Source: Myxococcales bacterium (GTDB taxonomy: Bacteria > Myxococcota_A > UBA9160 > UBA4427). Taken from it: a stretch of DNA of 64,000 nucleotides. Position numbers and translations under genes: made by a program. The notes beneath the pieces were generated by a model, which had not been told where the DNA came from, made no database searches, and saw only the letters and a program-made list of their open reading frames with translations. Where the stretch lies: positions 62,001 to 126,000 of the forward strand of contig DUBZ01000061.1 in NCBI GenBank assembly GCA_012960035.1. The letters are read 5' to 3'. Each line of letters begins with the position of its first letter. Position 1 is the first letter of the stretch. Below are positions 44,971-54,516 of this stretch, piece by piece.

Positions 44971-46420
44971 CCAGTCCGACGCCGATCAGAATTGTGACGA
45001 ATGCCAGGGGCAGCCCGATGATGATGGAGGCGGCTTGAAGCGCCGAAATTCCGCCGACGGCGAGAAGCGCCGCCGTAACCGCGGCGAGGATGATTCCCCA
45101 AAGTATCTGTTCGCTTCGGTCGTCCGGTCGCTCGATCAGCTGACAGATCACGAACATTGCTGAATCGAGAGAGGTGATGAGCCAGGTGAATAAAAGGAAT
45201 GCTGCGATCGCCGTCAGGCTGAGCGCAATCGCTGGGGTTGCGAGATTTTCGAGCAGGACGGCAATGCCCAGGCTGTAGTCTTGTTGGATCGCGATACTGA
45301 GTGAGCCCGGATCGGTGAGTTCCTGCTCGATGGCGGTTCCTCCAATAATCGTCATCCAAATCGCGATGACGAAAGTCGGAGCCCCCATCACCGCAAACAC
45401 GAACTCGCGAATGGTTCGACCCTTCGAAATACGGGCGATAAAAAGACTTACGAAAGGCATCCATGCGAGCCACCAGCCCCAGTAGAAGACCGTCCATGCC
45501 GACTGCCATTCTTTTTCGGGAGCGGTCGAGCCGAGCCAGAGGCCGAGCGGGATCACGTTGAGGAGGTAGTCGGCTGCCGAACGAACGAGGAGATCCAACA
45601 GGAAGACCGTTGGTCCGAGCGCGAGGATCGCGAAAAGAAATGTGCCGCTCACCCAGATGTTGAGTTCGCTCAGTCTGCGGATGCCGCGTCCTACGCCGGA
45701 AGCCGCGGAAATGATACCCAGGCCACAGACGACGAAGATGATCGCAATCTGGATTGGGATGGTGACGGGTAGGCCGACGAGCGGCGAGAGGGTTGCGTTC
45801 AGACTTGCCGCGGATAGACCGATCGATGTGGCGACCCCGAAGATGGTTCCGAGCAAGGCCAGCAAATCGACGGCTCGACCTGGCCAACGATCGATCCACG
45901 CTTCGCCCAGGATGGGGAAGAGGGCGGAGCGAATCGCAAGCGGGCGGTCGTGGCGGTAGGCGTAGACGCTGATGGCGAGTCCGCCTAATACGTATAGGCT
46001 CCAGCCATGAAAGCCCCAATGCAGGATTGTGATTCGCATGGCCGTCTGGACAGCGGCCTCGGATGCAGGTTCGATTCCGCCAGCCGCGAGAAGCGGATTG
46101 GCCTGGTGGTGGATGATGGGCTCTGCGGCCGCCCAGTAGAGCAGGCCCGAGGCGAGCCCGGCAGAGAAAAGCATCGCAAACCACGAGAAACGGCTGAACT
46201 CGGGATTCTCGTGGTCATGACTCAAGCGGATGTTGGCGCGGGGATGTAGGCCGATGAGGGTGACCAACACGAGTGCCGCGCTCGCCAAGCTGACGAAGAG
46301 CCAATCGAAGGACGAGACCACATCGTTCTTGAGACCGATCAATAGATTCTCGGCGGTGTCGAGGGAGATCACGGAGATCGACACGAGTGTGGCCAGTAGA
46401 GCAAGGGCAATCCATCTCAT
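44942..46420 (-). CDS. BCCT family (betaine/carnitine/choline) transporter
   Basis: The 492-residue protein has about 12 membrane helices. The BCCT signature is seen in FSAGLASGLLYWAAAEPIIH and in TVFYWGWWLAWMPFVSLFIA with ISKGRTIREF, where the tryptophans form the trimethylammonium-binding box. It imports quaternary ammonium compounds with Na+ or H+. It overlaps the stop of the upstream GMC oxidoreductase gene by four bases, so transport and oxidation of the same compound are likely. The C-terminal tail is short, without an obvious regulatory extension. Confidence 0.92.
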   Translation of the reverse strand: MRWIALALLATLVSISVISLDTAENLLIGLKNDVVSSFDWLFVSLASAALVLVTLIGLHPRANIRLSHDHENPEFSRFSWFAMLFSAGLASGLLYWAAAEPIIHHQANPLLAAGGIEPASEAAVQTAMRITILHWGFHGWSLYVLGGLAISVYAYRHDRPLAIRSALFPILGEAWIDRWPGRAVDLLALLGTIFGVATSIGLSAASLNATLSPLVGLPVTIPIQIAIIFVVCGLGIISAASGVGRGIRRLSELNIWVSGTFLFAILALGPTVFLLDLLVRSAADYLLNVIPLGLWLGSTAPEKEWQSAWTVFYWGWWLAWMPFVSLFIARISKGRTIREFVFAVMGAPTFVIAIWMTIIGGTAIEQELTDPGSLSIAIQQDYSLGIAVLLENLATPAIALSLTAIAAFLLFTWLITSLDSAMFVICQLIERPDDRSEQILWGIILAAVTAALLAVGGISALQAASIIIGLPLAFVTILIGVGLVKDLLSGNL

Positions 46421-48054
46421 GCGCGGATTCCGTCGATTCCCTCGGGCGCGAGCGGGTCATTTCCGAGAATGGCGTCGGCGGCCTTCTCGGCAATCATCAT
46501 GACCGGGGCGTAGATATTCGCGTTGGTGATGGTGGGCATGACCGAAGCATCGACGACGCGAAGACCATCTACACCATGTACCCGGAACGAGTCGGGATCC
46601 ACGACTGAAAGTGGATCAACGCCCATTCGACATGTACAAGACGGGTGCAAGGCCGTTTCGCCATCGCGCGCAACCCATTTCAGGATCTCATCGTTCGTCG
46701 TGACGTGCGGGCCGGGAGAGATCTCTCCTCCATCCAATTCTTGAAAGGCCGATTGGCCTAATATGTCCCGCGCACAATGGATCGTGTCGATCCATTCCCG
46801 TCGATCCTGGTCGGTCGACAGATAGTTGAAGCACAGTCGCGGTGGTACACGTGGATTCGCGGACCGGATGCGCAGACTACCTCGTGCATCGGAGAGCATC
46901 GGGCCAATGTGGAGTTGATAGCCGTGGCCGCTTGTAGCGATGGTGCCGTCGTAACGAATCGCCAGGGGTAGGAAATGGATCATCAGATCGGGATAGGCCA
47001 GCTCGTCGCGACTGCGAACGAAACCGCCTGCCTCGAAATGGTTCGTCATTCCGGGGCCTCTTCCCCAGAGCCATTGGAGCCCGATCCAAGGCCTCCACCG
47101 CCAAAGGACATTCGGTGCCATTGAAACTGGCTTGAGGCAGCGATGCTGTATATAGACCTCCAGATGATCCTGGAGGTTCTCGCCGACGCCCGGAAGGTCG
47201 TGGATGACATCCACGTCGAATTCTTCGAGCAGTCCAGCCGGGCCGAGGCCGGAGACCTGCAAGAGCTGTGCGGAGTTGATCGCGCCACCGCAGCTGATGA
47301 TTTCCTTCGCATGGACGCGCTCGGTCCCCTTGCGTGTATCGAACTCAACGCCCACGGCGCGTCGCCCTTCAAAGAGGATTCTTGTGGCGAACGCGCGAAA
47401 GCGCACCTCGAGGTTGGGGCGTCGTTTGACCGGATGATAGTAGGCGCGAGCGGCACTCCAACGCTTGCCGTTTTGGATGGTTCGATCGAAGCGTCCGAAG
47501 CCTTCCTGGGTCTCGCCGTTGACGTCTCCTGTTAGGCCATGGCCCGCCTCCTGCGCGGCTGCAAAGAAGGCTTCGAATAAGGGGCCTTCGGCAGAACCCC
47601 TCTCGATAACGAGAGGGCCTTCGTGACCGCGGAAGAGTTCATCTCCGCCCGTGGCGGATTCCATTTTCTTGAAATAGGGCAGGCAGTGGGCGTAACTCCA
47701 ATTTTCGAGCCCGGGTCGACTTGCCCAACCATCGTAGTCCGCCGCGTTGCCGCGCTGAAAGATCATTCCGTTGATACTGCTCGATCCGCCGAGGAGCTTT
47801 CCACGCGCGTGGTAGATCTCGCGATCGTCCATAAAGGGTTCCGGCTCTGAGCGATAACCCCAGTCGTAGAAGCGGTTGCCCAAGGGAAACGCAAGAGCGG
47901 CGGGCATATGAATCAAGACATCCCACCAGGCATCCGTCCGGCCGGCTTCGAGCATGAGTACGCGATGTTCTGGATTTTCGCTCAGCCGATTGGCGAGAGC
48001 GCAGCCCGCGGAGCCGCCGCCCACGATCACGAAATCGTAATTCGAGTCGTTCAA
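46417..48054 (-). CDS. GMC family oxidoreductase (choline dehydrogenase-like)
   Basis: The 545-residue flavoprotein has the FAD loop FVIVGGGSAGCALANRLSEN, GMC signature 1 ARGKLLGGSSSINGMIFQRG, and GMC signature 2 in CGGAINSAQLLQVSGLGP. The catalytic histidine lies in LHPSCTCRMG and the pairing asparagine in ITNANIYAPVMM. It oxidises an alcohol to an aldehyde; choline is the best candidate given the coupled BCCT transporter. No betaine-aldehyde dehydrogenase is adjacent. The start codon is TTG at 48054. Confidence 0.92.
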   Translation of the reverse strand: MNDSNYDFVIVGGGSAGCALANRLSENPEHRVLMLEAGRTDAWWDVLIHMPAALAFPLGNRFYDWGYRSEPEPFMDDREIYHARGKLLGGSSSINGMIFQRGNAADYDGWASRPGLENWSYAHCLPYFKKMESATGGDELFRGHEGPLVIERGSAEGPLFEAFFAAAQEAGHGLTGDVNGETQEGFGRFDRTIQNGKRWSAARAYYHPVKRRPNLEVRFRAFATRILFEGRRAVGVEFDTRKGTERVHAKEIISCGGAINSAQLLQVSGLGPAGLLEEFDVDVIHDLPGVGENLQDHLEVYIQHRCLKPVSMAPNVLWRWRPWIGLQWLWGRGPGMTNHFEAGGFVRSRDELAYPDLMIHFLPLAIRYDGTIATSGHGYQLHIGPMLSDARGSLRIRSANPRVPPRLCFNYLSTDQDRREWIDTIHCARDILGQSAFQELDGGEISPGPHVTTNDEILKWVARDGETALHPSCTCRMGVDPLSVVDPDSFRVHGVDGLRVVDASVMPTITNANIYAPVMMIAEKAADAILGNDPLAPEGIDGIRA

Positions 48055-48496
48055 TCCAGCGGCTCTTCAGGCGACGGGAATCTGACTGTACGGACACTGC
48101 TCAAGTTCATTGCCGGGACAATAGGCCGAGTCGGCGTATTGTCAGTCCCCAATTCAATCACGATCTCTGCCGAGGCTGACGAATCATCGGACACGACTCG
48201 TTCATGGCGATGATTACTGTCGTCAGGAATTCGCACGCGTTGAGTTCGGAAAATCATTGTCCAGGAGCCCTGCGAGAGACACGCTTATATCAATCCACCT
48301 GAGATCGAACAAGTCCCCGTGATCGACGCAAACGCAGTGGCCGACCCGGGCCGCCGTAGACTCGAATTTTGGCGGCCCCGAACGATCAAGTCCCCTCCGG
48401 CATCCGAGGGAAACACTGCTCACGTTATCTAACCACGTCAGATTGCCTATGCTTTCCTCCGCTCGTGTTCGTGAGAGTCTGCCGGCTAGGAGTCCG
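48055..48496. promoter_or_regulatory. divergent intergenic region
   Basis: About 440 bases lie between the GMC/BCCT operon and the metal-efflux operon and should contain both promoters. No gene is recognised. A longer frame for the TolC-like protein opens at 48443, but the start at 48497 is preferred. No clear operator repeat was found; there is no adjacent two-component or MerR/ArsR regulator gene. Confidence 0.4.
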
Positions 48497-49789
48497 ATGC
48501 TTCGATTGATGACAGCCCTGGTAGTGGTGATCCTGTTGGTGGGTGCCCAAAGCATTTTCGCGGACGGCCCGATCGAGAGCGGGATCGACGCGACGTCCAA
48601 TCGTGTTGCCGCCGCCGCCGATCACGGCCACGGCCTCCTCGAAGCTGACCCCGATTTGACCCTTCATGAGGTGATTATTCAAACCGTCGAGATCGAGGCT
48701 GGCAGGCTGGTCGTCGCCGCCCGCCGCGCGGAGGCTGACGCACTCAAGCAAAATGGTCGCAGCGTTCTCTCAGGCGCACCCACGATTTCTGCAAATCACG
48801 GGACGGATGGGTTGTGGTCCGGTGACGGGTATCAACAGTGGGAGGTCGGACTCAACTTGCCTCTCTGGTGGCCCGGCCAGCGAAGGGGCCGGCAGAAGAC
48901 CGCCCGGGCCGCCGGGGCGGCAGCGAGTCACGCACAGCGTGCACACGCCTTGGAGGTGGCGGGCTGGGTGCGACAATCCATCGCTGATCTCGCTGTCTCG
49001 CAGGTTCGCGTAGAACTGACCGAGGCGGAATGGCGTGCCGAGGTGGAACTCGCGAATCAGATCGAACGCGCGGTCGCTCTCGAAGAGCTGGCCCATCGCG
49101 AACTCCTCTTGGCACGAAGCGCGAGCCTCGACCGACGCCTCCTCTATATGGAGGCTCTCGAAGAAGCACATCATGCCGCAGGCACCTACTTCCTCTTGAC
49201 GGGTTTGAATCGGTGGCCGACGGCATGGAGCGAGATGCCCGCGGATTCTGCGGCTCTCGAGAACCACCCCCTGCTCCTGCTGGCCACCGAGGAAATCACA
49301 CGAGCAGAGGGCGAACTCGACCGAGTCTCCGCCGACCAATGGGGGCATCCCGTCCTCGCTCTCGGCACCGAACGCGAGCGTGACAACAGCGCTGCCGGTT
49401 TCGATGATCGGCTCATCGCGGGGCTGACCATCCCGCTCGGGCGCGCCCGAGATGCCCACGCCGGGGTCTCGAGCGCTCGGCGTGCGCTGGCAGAGAAGCG
49501 GCGTGATCGCCAACGACTCGAACGCAAGCTACGCGGCAACCTCATCGAAGCAGAACATCGCTTCGGACTCTCGAGGGAGCGAGTCGCGACCGCATCCGAG
49601 CAAGCCACCATGGCGGCCGAATATCTGCGGTTGACCGACTTGGGATTTGGGCTCGGTGAAACCGACCTGGGTCAACTACTTCGTGCCCGCTCGCGTGCGA
49701 CCGCCGCCGAACAAACACAACGTGAAGCGCTGATTCTTCGCCAGTCGAGTGCCGGCGAGATGAATCAGGCGCTGGGAGTCGTTCCATGA
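48497..49789 (+). CDS. TolC family outer-membrane efflux protein
   Basis: This protein of about 430 residues starts MLRLMTALVVVILLVGAQSI, a signal peptide. It has the long alpha-helical repeats of TolC-type channels (PDLTLHEVIIQTVEIEAGRL at the N-terminus; second repeat with LGQLLRARSRATAAEQTQRE), together with the internal VGLNLPLWWPGQRRGRQKTA. AGGAG stands before the ATG at 48497. It should form the outer-membrane duct of the tripartite pump. Its stop overlaps the adaptor start (ATGA). Confidence 0.85.
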   Translation: MLRLMTALVVVILLVGAQSIFADGPIESGIDATSNRVAAAADHGHGLLEADPDLTLHEVIIQTVEIEAGRLVVAARRAEADALKQNGRSVLSGAPTISANHGTDGLWSGDGYQQWEVGLNLPLWWPGQRRGRQKTARAAGAAASHAQRAHALEVAGWVRQSIADLAVSQVRVELTEAEWRAEVELANQIERAVALEELAHRELLLARSASLDRRLLYMEALEEAHHAAGTYFLLTGLNRWPTAWSEMPADSAALENHPLLLLATEEITRAEGELDRVSADQWGHPVLALGTERERDNSAAGFDDRLIAGLTIPLGRARDAHAGVSSARRALAEKRRDRQRLERKLRGNLIEAEHRFGLSRERVATASEQATMAAEYLRLTDLGFGLGETDLGQLLRARSRATAAEQTQREALILRQSSAGEMNQALGVVP

Positions 49790-50901
49790 GCCCACCGAAA
49801 GCCCTGTTATTGCTTTGCGCGTTCGCGCTGAGCCTGACAATGACGTTGGCGTCCAGCGCAATCGAGATCCTCTCGGTGACGGCGGAGCAGCGTGAAGCCC
49901 TTGGAATCGTCGTTGACAAGGCGCAGCCCAAAAATCTCGTCCCTCGTCCTCGCTTACCCGGTCGCATCACGCTCCCGAACTCGCGAGTTCGATTGGTGAC
50001 CGTGAGAGCGTCCGCGGTTCTGGTCTCGCCGCTTGTAGCGGTCGGTGATTCGGTGACGACGGGACAAGAGCTGGCGCGGCTCGAAAGCCCGGTTTTCGTC
50101 TCCTGGCAACGAGACTACATTCAAGCGCTCTCGCAGCACGACCTAGCACGTGCAACCGCTGATCGTGAACGACAACTCGCCGCGGAAGGAATCATCGCGG
50201 GACGCCGAGCGGCAGAGTCGACAGCGCTGCTACGCGACGCCAGATCCCGACTCGAGGAACAGCGCCAGGCTCTTTCGCTCTCGGGCATGACCAAGCAAGA
50301 AATCGCGCGCCTGGCCAAGACCCACCGTCTCAACCCGACCGTTGTTCTCCGGGCCGCGATCTCCGGCGTCGTCCTCGAACAATACGCGCGTGCCGGCGAA
50401 CGACTCGACGCCGGTGGTGCCCTATACCGGATCGGCGACCTTGAAGCGCTGACGGTCGAAATTCATACACCCCTCGACATCGCACATTCACTCGAGAAAG
50501 GTACGCGCTTCTCGCTTCCTCAAGAAGGCGCACTCGGCGAGGTCGTGGCTATCGGTCGCGAAATTCACTCCCTCGATCAAGGCGTTCTCGTTCGGGGTGA
50601 GATCAAGGAAGGGACGGCTCGCCTTCGGCCGGGCCAATTCGTGCGCGTGCAATTCGAGACGGCCCGGAGCGAAGGCTCCGCATTCGCCGTTCCCTCGACA
50701 GCCGTCGTTCATGCTAACGACCAGGCTTGGCTCTTCGTTCAAGTCGATGGCGGCTTCGCACCGGTCCGGGTCGAGGTCATCGGCGGTAGCGGGTCCGAGA
50801 CCGTCCTCGTTGGCTCCCTTACTGATGACACTCTTTTCGCGATTCGCGGAACCGCAGCGCTCAAGGCGCATTGGCTCGCCAATGGTGGACCTGAAGGATG
50901 A
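49786..50901 (+). CDS. RND efflux periplasmic adaptor (CusB/CzcB-like)
   Basis: The 371-residue membrane-fusion protein has a signal segment (residues 1-25). A biotinyl-lipoyl half (ASAVLVSPLVAVGDSVTTGQ ELARLESP) is split by a helical hairpin (about 105-175) and the second lipoyl half (ISGVVLEQYARAGERLDAGG). Beta-barrel and membrane-proximal domains follow. It links the RND pump to the TolC-like channel. No histidine- or methionine-rich metal-capture N-terminus is visible. It overlaps both neighbours by four bases. Confidence 0.88.
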   Translation: MSPPKALLLLCAFALSLTMTLASSAIEILSVTAEQREALGIVVDKAQPKNLVPRPRLPGRITLPNSRVRLVTVRASAVLVSPLVAVGDSVTTGQELARLESPVFVSWQRDYIQALSQHDLARATADRERQLAAEGIIAGRRAAESTALLRDARSRLEEQRQALSLSGMTKQEIARLAKTHRLNPTVVLRAAISGVVLEQYARAGERLDAGGALYRIGDLEALTVEIHTPLDIAHSLEKGTRFSLPQEGALGEVVAIGREIHSLDQGVLVRGEIKEGTARLRPGQFVRVQFETARSEGSAFAVPSTAVVHANDQAWLFVQVDGGFAPVRVEVIGGSGSETVLVGSLTDDTLFAIRGTAALKAHWLANGGPEG

Positions 50902-53900
50902 TCGCTCGGCTCATCCAGTTTGCGCTCAGTCAGCGCGTCTTTGTTGCGCTCGCAACCGCCGTGCTCGTTGGGGCAGGGTGGGTTTCCTTTCAGCGCACAC
51001 CCATCGATGCCTTCCCCGACGTGTCGACGACCCAGGTCAAGGTCATCGTGCGTGCGCCCGGCATGACACCCGAAGAAGTCGAGACGCGAATCACGGCGCC
51101 TATCGAGGTGGAGATTCTCGGCATTCCGCGACAGACGACCCTGCGGTCGGTGACCAAATATGCGCTGTGCGATATCACGGTCGACTTCGAGGATGGAACA
51201 GACATCTATTGGGCGCGCCAGCAGGTGCTCGAACGTCTTGCGGGAATCTGGGAGGATCTTCCCCCCGGCACGCGTGGCGGCGTTGCGCCAATGACCACGC
51301 CTCTCGGTGAAATGTTCATGTTCACCATCGAAGGTGGCTCGCTCGATCTTCGCGAGCGGCGGGCGCTTCTCGACTGGGTGATCCGGCCGGCCCTGCGAAC
51401 CGTCTCTGGCGTGGCCGACGTGAACGCATTAGGCGGTCACGTCGAAACCTATGAAGTCATGCCTCGTCCGCAAGCGATGCTTGCCCAGGGTATCAGTCTT
51501 CGCGAACTCCGAAACGCAGTCGCCCAGAACAACCAAAACGACGGCGCGGGTCGTCTGGTCGATGGGGAAGAGGTCCTGCTGGTACGCTCCAAAGGCAGTA
51601 TTCGCACCCTTGAGGAACTTCGCGCCGTGGTCGTTCGCAGTCATCCGATTGAGCCCGTGCGCGTCGGAGATATCGCTGAAGTTCAATTGGGTTCTCTGGC
51701 ACGCTATGGCGCGGTAACACGAGATGGTGTCGGAGAGGCAGTGCAAGGGCTCGTCCTGTCTCTGCGCGGCGCGAATGCGCAGAATGTCGTCGAGGGTGTT
51801 CGAGTCAAGCTGCTCGAACTCGAACCAGGTCTTCCCGAAGGCGTCGAAATTCGGGTCTTCTACGATCGCGGCGAGCTTATCCGCACGGCGGTGGGCGCCG
51901 TACAGTGGTCGCTTATCAGCGCCGTCGGACTCGTGATCCTCGTCTTGATCGCATTCCTTGCTGATTGGCGAGCTGCATTCACCGTCGCACTCGTGCTTCC
52001 CTTGTCCGTCCTATCGACCTTTATCTGGATGCGACAATTCGGACTCTCGGCGAATTTGATGAGCCTGGGCGGTTTGGTCATCGCGATCGGAATGCTGGTC
52101 GACTCCGCCGTGGTCGTGATCGAAAATACCGTGTCGCATCTGGCCAGTCGCGCTGGAAGCCGTTTGCCCCGACTCCATGTCATTTACCGCTCCGCCCGGG
52201 AAGTCTCTCTCCCGGTGGTCGTCGGCACGACGATTATCGTGTTGGTCTTCCTTCCCTTACTCACCCTAGAAGGACTCGAAGGAAAGCTATTCATCCCGGT
52301 TGCGCTCACGATCGTCTTTGCCCTGATCTCCGCACTCGTCGTCTCACTCACCGTTCTCCCAGTCGTCGCCTCGATCCTTGTTCGATCGGGGAGCGGCGGT
52401 AGTCCCCGTCTGATGCATTGGCTTGAGGCTCGTTATCGTGGGAGTCTCGAATGGGCGCTTGCGCACGAGCGCCAGGTCTTTGCAGGGGCGGCGATGTTAC
52501 TCGTCGTCGCGATGCTCCTTTATCCCTTTATCGGCCGAATCTTTCTTCCGACTCTGAATGAAGGGACGATGATCGTGCAACTGGAGAAGCTGCCTTCGAT
52601 CAGTCTCGAGACTTCTCTCGACCTCGACCTACGGGTCGAAAAGGCGTTGATCGATCGCGTTCCCGAAGTCCTGGGTGTCGTTGCGAGAACGGGGTCCGAC
52701 GAAATCGGACTCGACCCAATGGGCCTGAATCAGACGGATGCTTTTCTCGTCTTGCGCCCCCGCGCGGAATGGGAAGTCGATTCGGCGGACGCGCTTCTCG
52801 ATCGGATTCGCGACGTGATGAACGACTTTCCGGGCATCGCCTATGGGTTTACACAGCCGATCGAAATGCGCGTCTCTGAAATGTTGACCGGCGTGCGTGG
52901 AGATGTCGCAGTCAAGCTTTTCGGATCCGATCTCGCAGCACTCAACCAGAGCGCTGACGAGATCGCCGCGCTGCTCAAGACCCTTGATGGTGCCGAGGAT
53001 GTCTTCCGCGTACTTTCTGAAGGTGCCGAATACCTTGAGGTCGAGATTGATCCCCTCGCGGCCGGGCGCCTCGGACTTCCCGTCGAAGAACTCCAGGAAC
53101 GGCTCCGGGCACGGCTAGACGGCTTGCACGCGGGAATCGTCTATTCCGGTGTACGACGAATTCCGATCCTCTTGCGGGGCAGCCCTCTGCTTCGGGCGTC
53201 CCCCCTCGACTTCATGAATATCCAACTCCCAACGAGTCGCTCCGAGCCAATCCCACTGGCGCAGGTCGCTTCGCTTCGTCGGGTCGAAGGCCCTGTGCAG
53301 ATCAATCGCGAAGGCGCTTCGCGCCTCGTCGTGGTGACCGCGAATGTCCGAGGGCGCGACCTCGTCGGTTTTGTCGAAAATGCCAAACGGCGAGTCAATG
53401 AAGACATCAGCCTGCCCGCCGGTTCGCGTGTCGAGTGGGGCGGCCAATTTGAAAATCAACAGCGCGCGTCTGCGCGATTGGCATTGGTCGTCCCCATTTC
53501 GCTCGGTCTGATTTTCCTACTTCTCTTTTCGGCTTTCCGTTCCATGGCGCAGGCCGGGCTCGTGCTCGTGAATATCCCGCTCGCCTTGATCGGAGGAATT
53601 ATGGCGCTATGGGTTTCGGGCGAATACCTCTCGGTTCCCGCGACGATCGGGTTCATTGCGCTGTTAGGCGTCGCTGTCTTGAACGGTATTGTTCTCGTCA
53701 CGACCTTCAATCAACTTTCGGCTGAAGGCATGCCGATCGAGCAGGTCGTGCGCGAAGGGGCCGCTCGTCGCTTGCGCCCCGTGCTCATGACCGCGGCGAG
53801 CACTGCCCTCGGACTGGCGCCGCTCCTGATTGCCAGCGGCCCGGGCTCCGAGTTGCAGCGCCCCCTCGCGATCGTCGTCACAGGAGGCCTCCTGAGCGCA

Positions 53901-53978
53901 ACCGCCCTGACATTGATTCTCCTTCCCATTCTCTATCGCAGGCTCTCCCTGCGACATGAGCTCGAGGCTGCAAGATGA
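50898..53978 (+). CDS. heavy-metal efflux RND permease (CusA/CzcA family)
   Basis: The 1026-residue protein starts IQFALSQRVFVALATAVLVG and has the RND plan of two repeats, each with a periplasmic loop. Typical HME-RND motifs are FPDVSTTQVKVIV, APGMTPEEVETRITAPIE and GMLVDSAVVVIEN in TM4. The latter lacks the first aspartate of the CzcA DFG motif, reading AIG as in the monovalent Cu/Ag class. EMRVSEMLTGVRGDVAVKLF keeps the CzcA-like pattern. It exports metal cations with protons. Cu+/Ag+ is favoured from TM4, but this is not settled. Confidence 0.9.
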   Translation: MIARLIQFALSQRVFVALATAVLVGAGWVSFQRTPIDAFPDVSTTQVKVIVRAPGMTPEEVETRITAPIEVEILGIPRQTTLRSVTKYALCDITVDFEDGTDIYWARQQVLERLAGIWEDLPPGTRGGVAPMTTPLGEMFMFTIEGGSLDLRERRALLDWVIRPALRTVSGVADVNALGGHVETYEVMPRPQAMLAQGISLRELRNAVAQNNQNDGAGRLVDGEEVLLVRSKGSIRTLEELRAVVVRSHPIEPVRVGDIAEVQLGSLARYGAVTRDGVGEAVQGLVLSLRGANAQNVVEGVRVKLLELEPGLPEGVEIRVFYDRGELIRTAVGAVQWSLISAVGLVILVLIAFLADWRAAFTVALVLPLSVLSTFIWMRQFGLSANLMSLGGLVIAIGMLVDSAVVVIENTVSHLASRAGSRLPRLHVIYRSAREVSLPVVVGTTIIVLVFLPLLTLEGLEGKLFIPVALTIVFALISALVVSLTVLPVVASILVRSGSGGSPRLMHWLEARYRGSLEWALAHERQVFAGAAMLLVVAMLLYPFIGRIFLPTLNEGTMIVQLEKLPSISLETSLDLDLRVEKALIDRVPEVLGVVARTGSDEIGLDPMGLNQTDAFLVLRPRAEWEVDSADALLDRIRDVMNDFPGIAYGFTQPIEMRVSEMLTGVRGDVAVKLFGSDLAALNQSADEIAALLKTLDGAEDVFRVLSEGAEYLEVEIDPLAAGRLGLPVEELQERLRARLDGLHAGIVYSGVRRIPILLRGSPLLRASPLDFMNIQLPTSRSEPIPLAQVASLRRVEGPVQINREGASRLVVVTANVRGRDLVGFVENAKRRVNEDISLPAGSRVEWGGQFENQQRASARLALVVPISLGLIFLLLFSAFRSMAQAGLVLVNIPLALIGGIMALWVSGEYLSVPATIGFIALLGVAVLNGIVLVTTFNQLSAEGMPIEQVVREGAARRLRPVLMTAASTALGLAPLLIASGPGSELQRPLAIVVTGGLLSATALTLILLPILYRRLSLRHELEAAR

Positions 53979-54301
53979 ACGAATGCCTGCTCACATTGAT
54001 CGCGACGCCCGAGCTCGAGGAGCGGCTCGTTGATTGGCTGCTCGAGGCGAATCATGAGGGCTTCACCACCTTTCGCTGCCAAGGTCACGGCGTGCATGCT
54101 GATCGCCTATCGACCGCCGAACAGGTGGCGGGCCGCCAGCGGCAGATCGCGTTCTGGCTGCAACTTCCCGAGGGCGAAGCCGAGGTCGTGATCCGGGGTC
54201 TCTCGAATAGCTTCGGGGGCGCCGGTCTGCATTTCTGGATTACCCCCGTGCTTGCTGGCGGACCGATCGGCTCGCCGGCATCGGGCGAAACAACCGCCTG
54301 A
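53975..54301 (+). CDS. DUF3240 family protein
   Basis: This 108-residue cytoplasmic protein starts MNECLLTLIATPELEERLVD and continues WLLEANHEGFTTFRCQGHGV, with a small ferredoxin-like (PII-like) fold expected. DUF3240 genes regularly follow CusA/CzcA-type pumps. Their role is thought to be metal sensing or pump regulation but is not established. It overlaps the RND gene by four bases and ends the operon. The histidines in QGHGVHADR may bind metal. Confidence 0.82.
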   Translation: MNECLLTLIATPELEERLVDWLLEANHEGFTTFRCQGHGVHADRLSTAEQVAGRQRQIAFWLQLPEGEAEVVIRGLSNSFGGAGLHFWITPVLAGGPIGSPASGETTA

Positions 54302-54305
54302 TCCG

Positions 54306-54350
54306 ATCTTCTACGCAGGACATGGCATACAGATCGATGGCGAGAGTTAA
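54306..54350 (+). pseudogene. caspase-like (peptidase C14) scrap
   Basis: Directly after the DUF3240 stop, the plus strand reads IFYAGHGIQIDGES followed by a stop. FYAGHGIQ-(N/D)G is the highly conserved histidine motif of caspase/metacaspase p20 domains. The catalytic cysteine region and everything else are missing. At 14 residues this is at the limit of recognition. The remaining bases to 54516 hold no other recognisable gene. Confidence 0.4.
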
Positions 54351-54516
54351 GTTGTGCCCATCCATTACGATCCCGGCGCGCGCTCTTCGATGGCGCATCT
54401 GGTACCGCTGTCCGGCGCAAACTTGATGACGTTATTTCCCGATCGGTCGGCGTCACAGAAAAAGAACGCGCAGATCGGCCGTTCCAGGCGCTGGGCGATG
54501 AATTGAAAATCAGAAA

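Noticed and set aside
44925-46184. Long arginine-rich minus-strand frame over the BCCT gene
   Set aside because: High-GC alternative-frame artefact; the BCCT frame has membrane helices and family motifs.
46508-47535. Plus-strand frames inside the GMC oxidoreductase gene
   Set aside because: They are antisense shadows of a clearly conserved flavoprotein.
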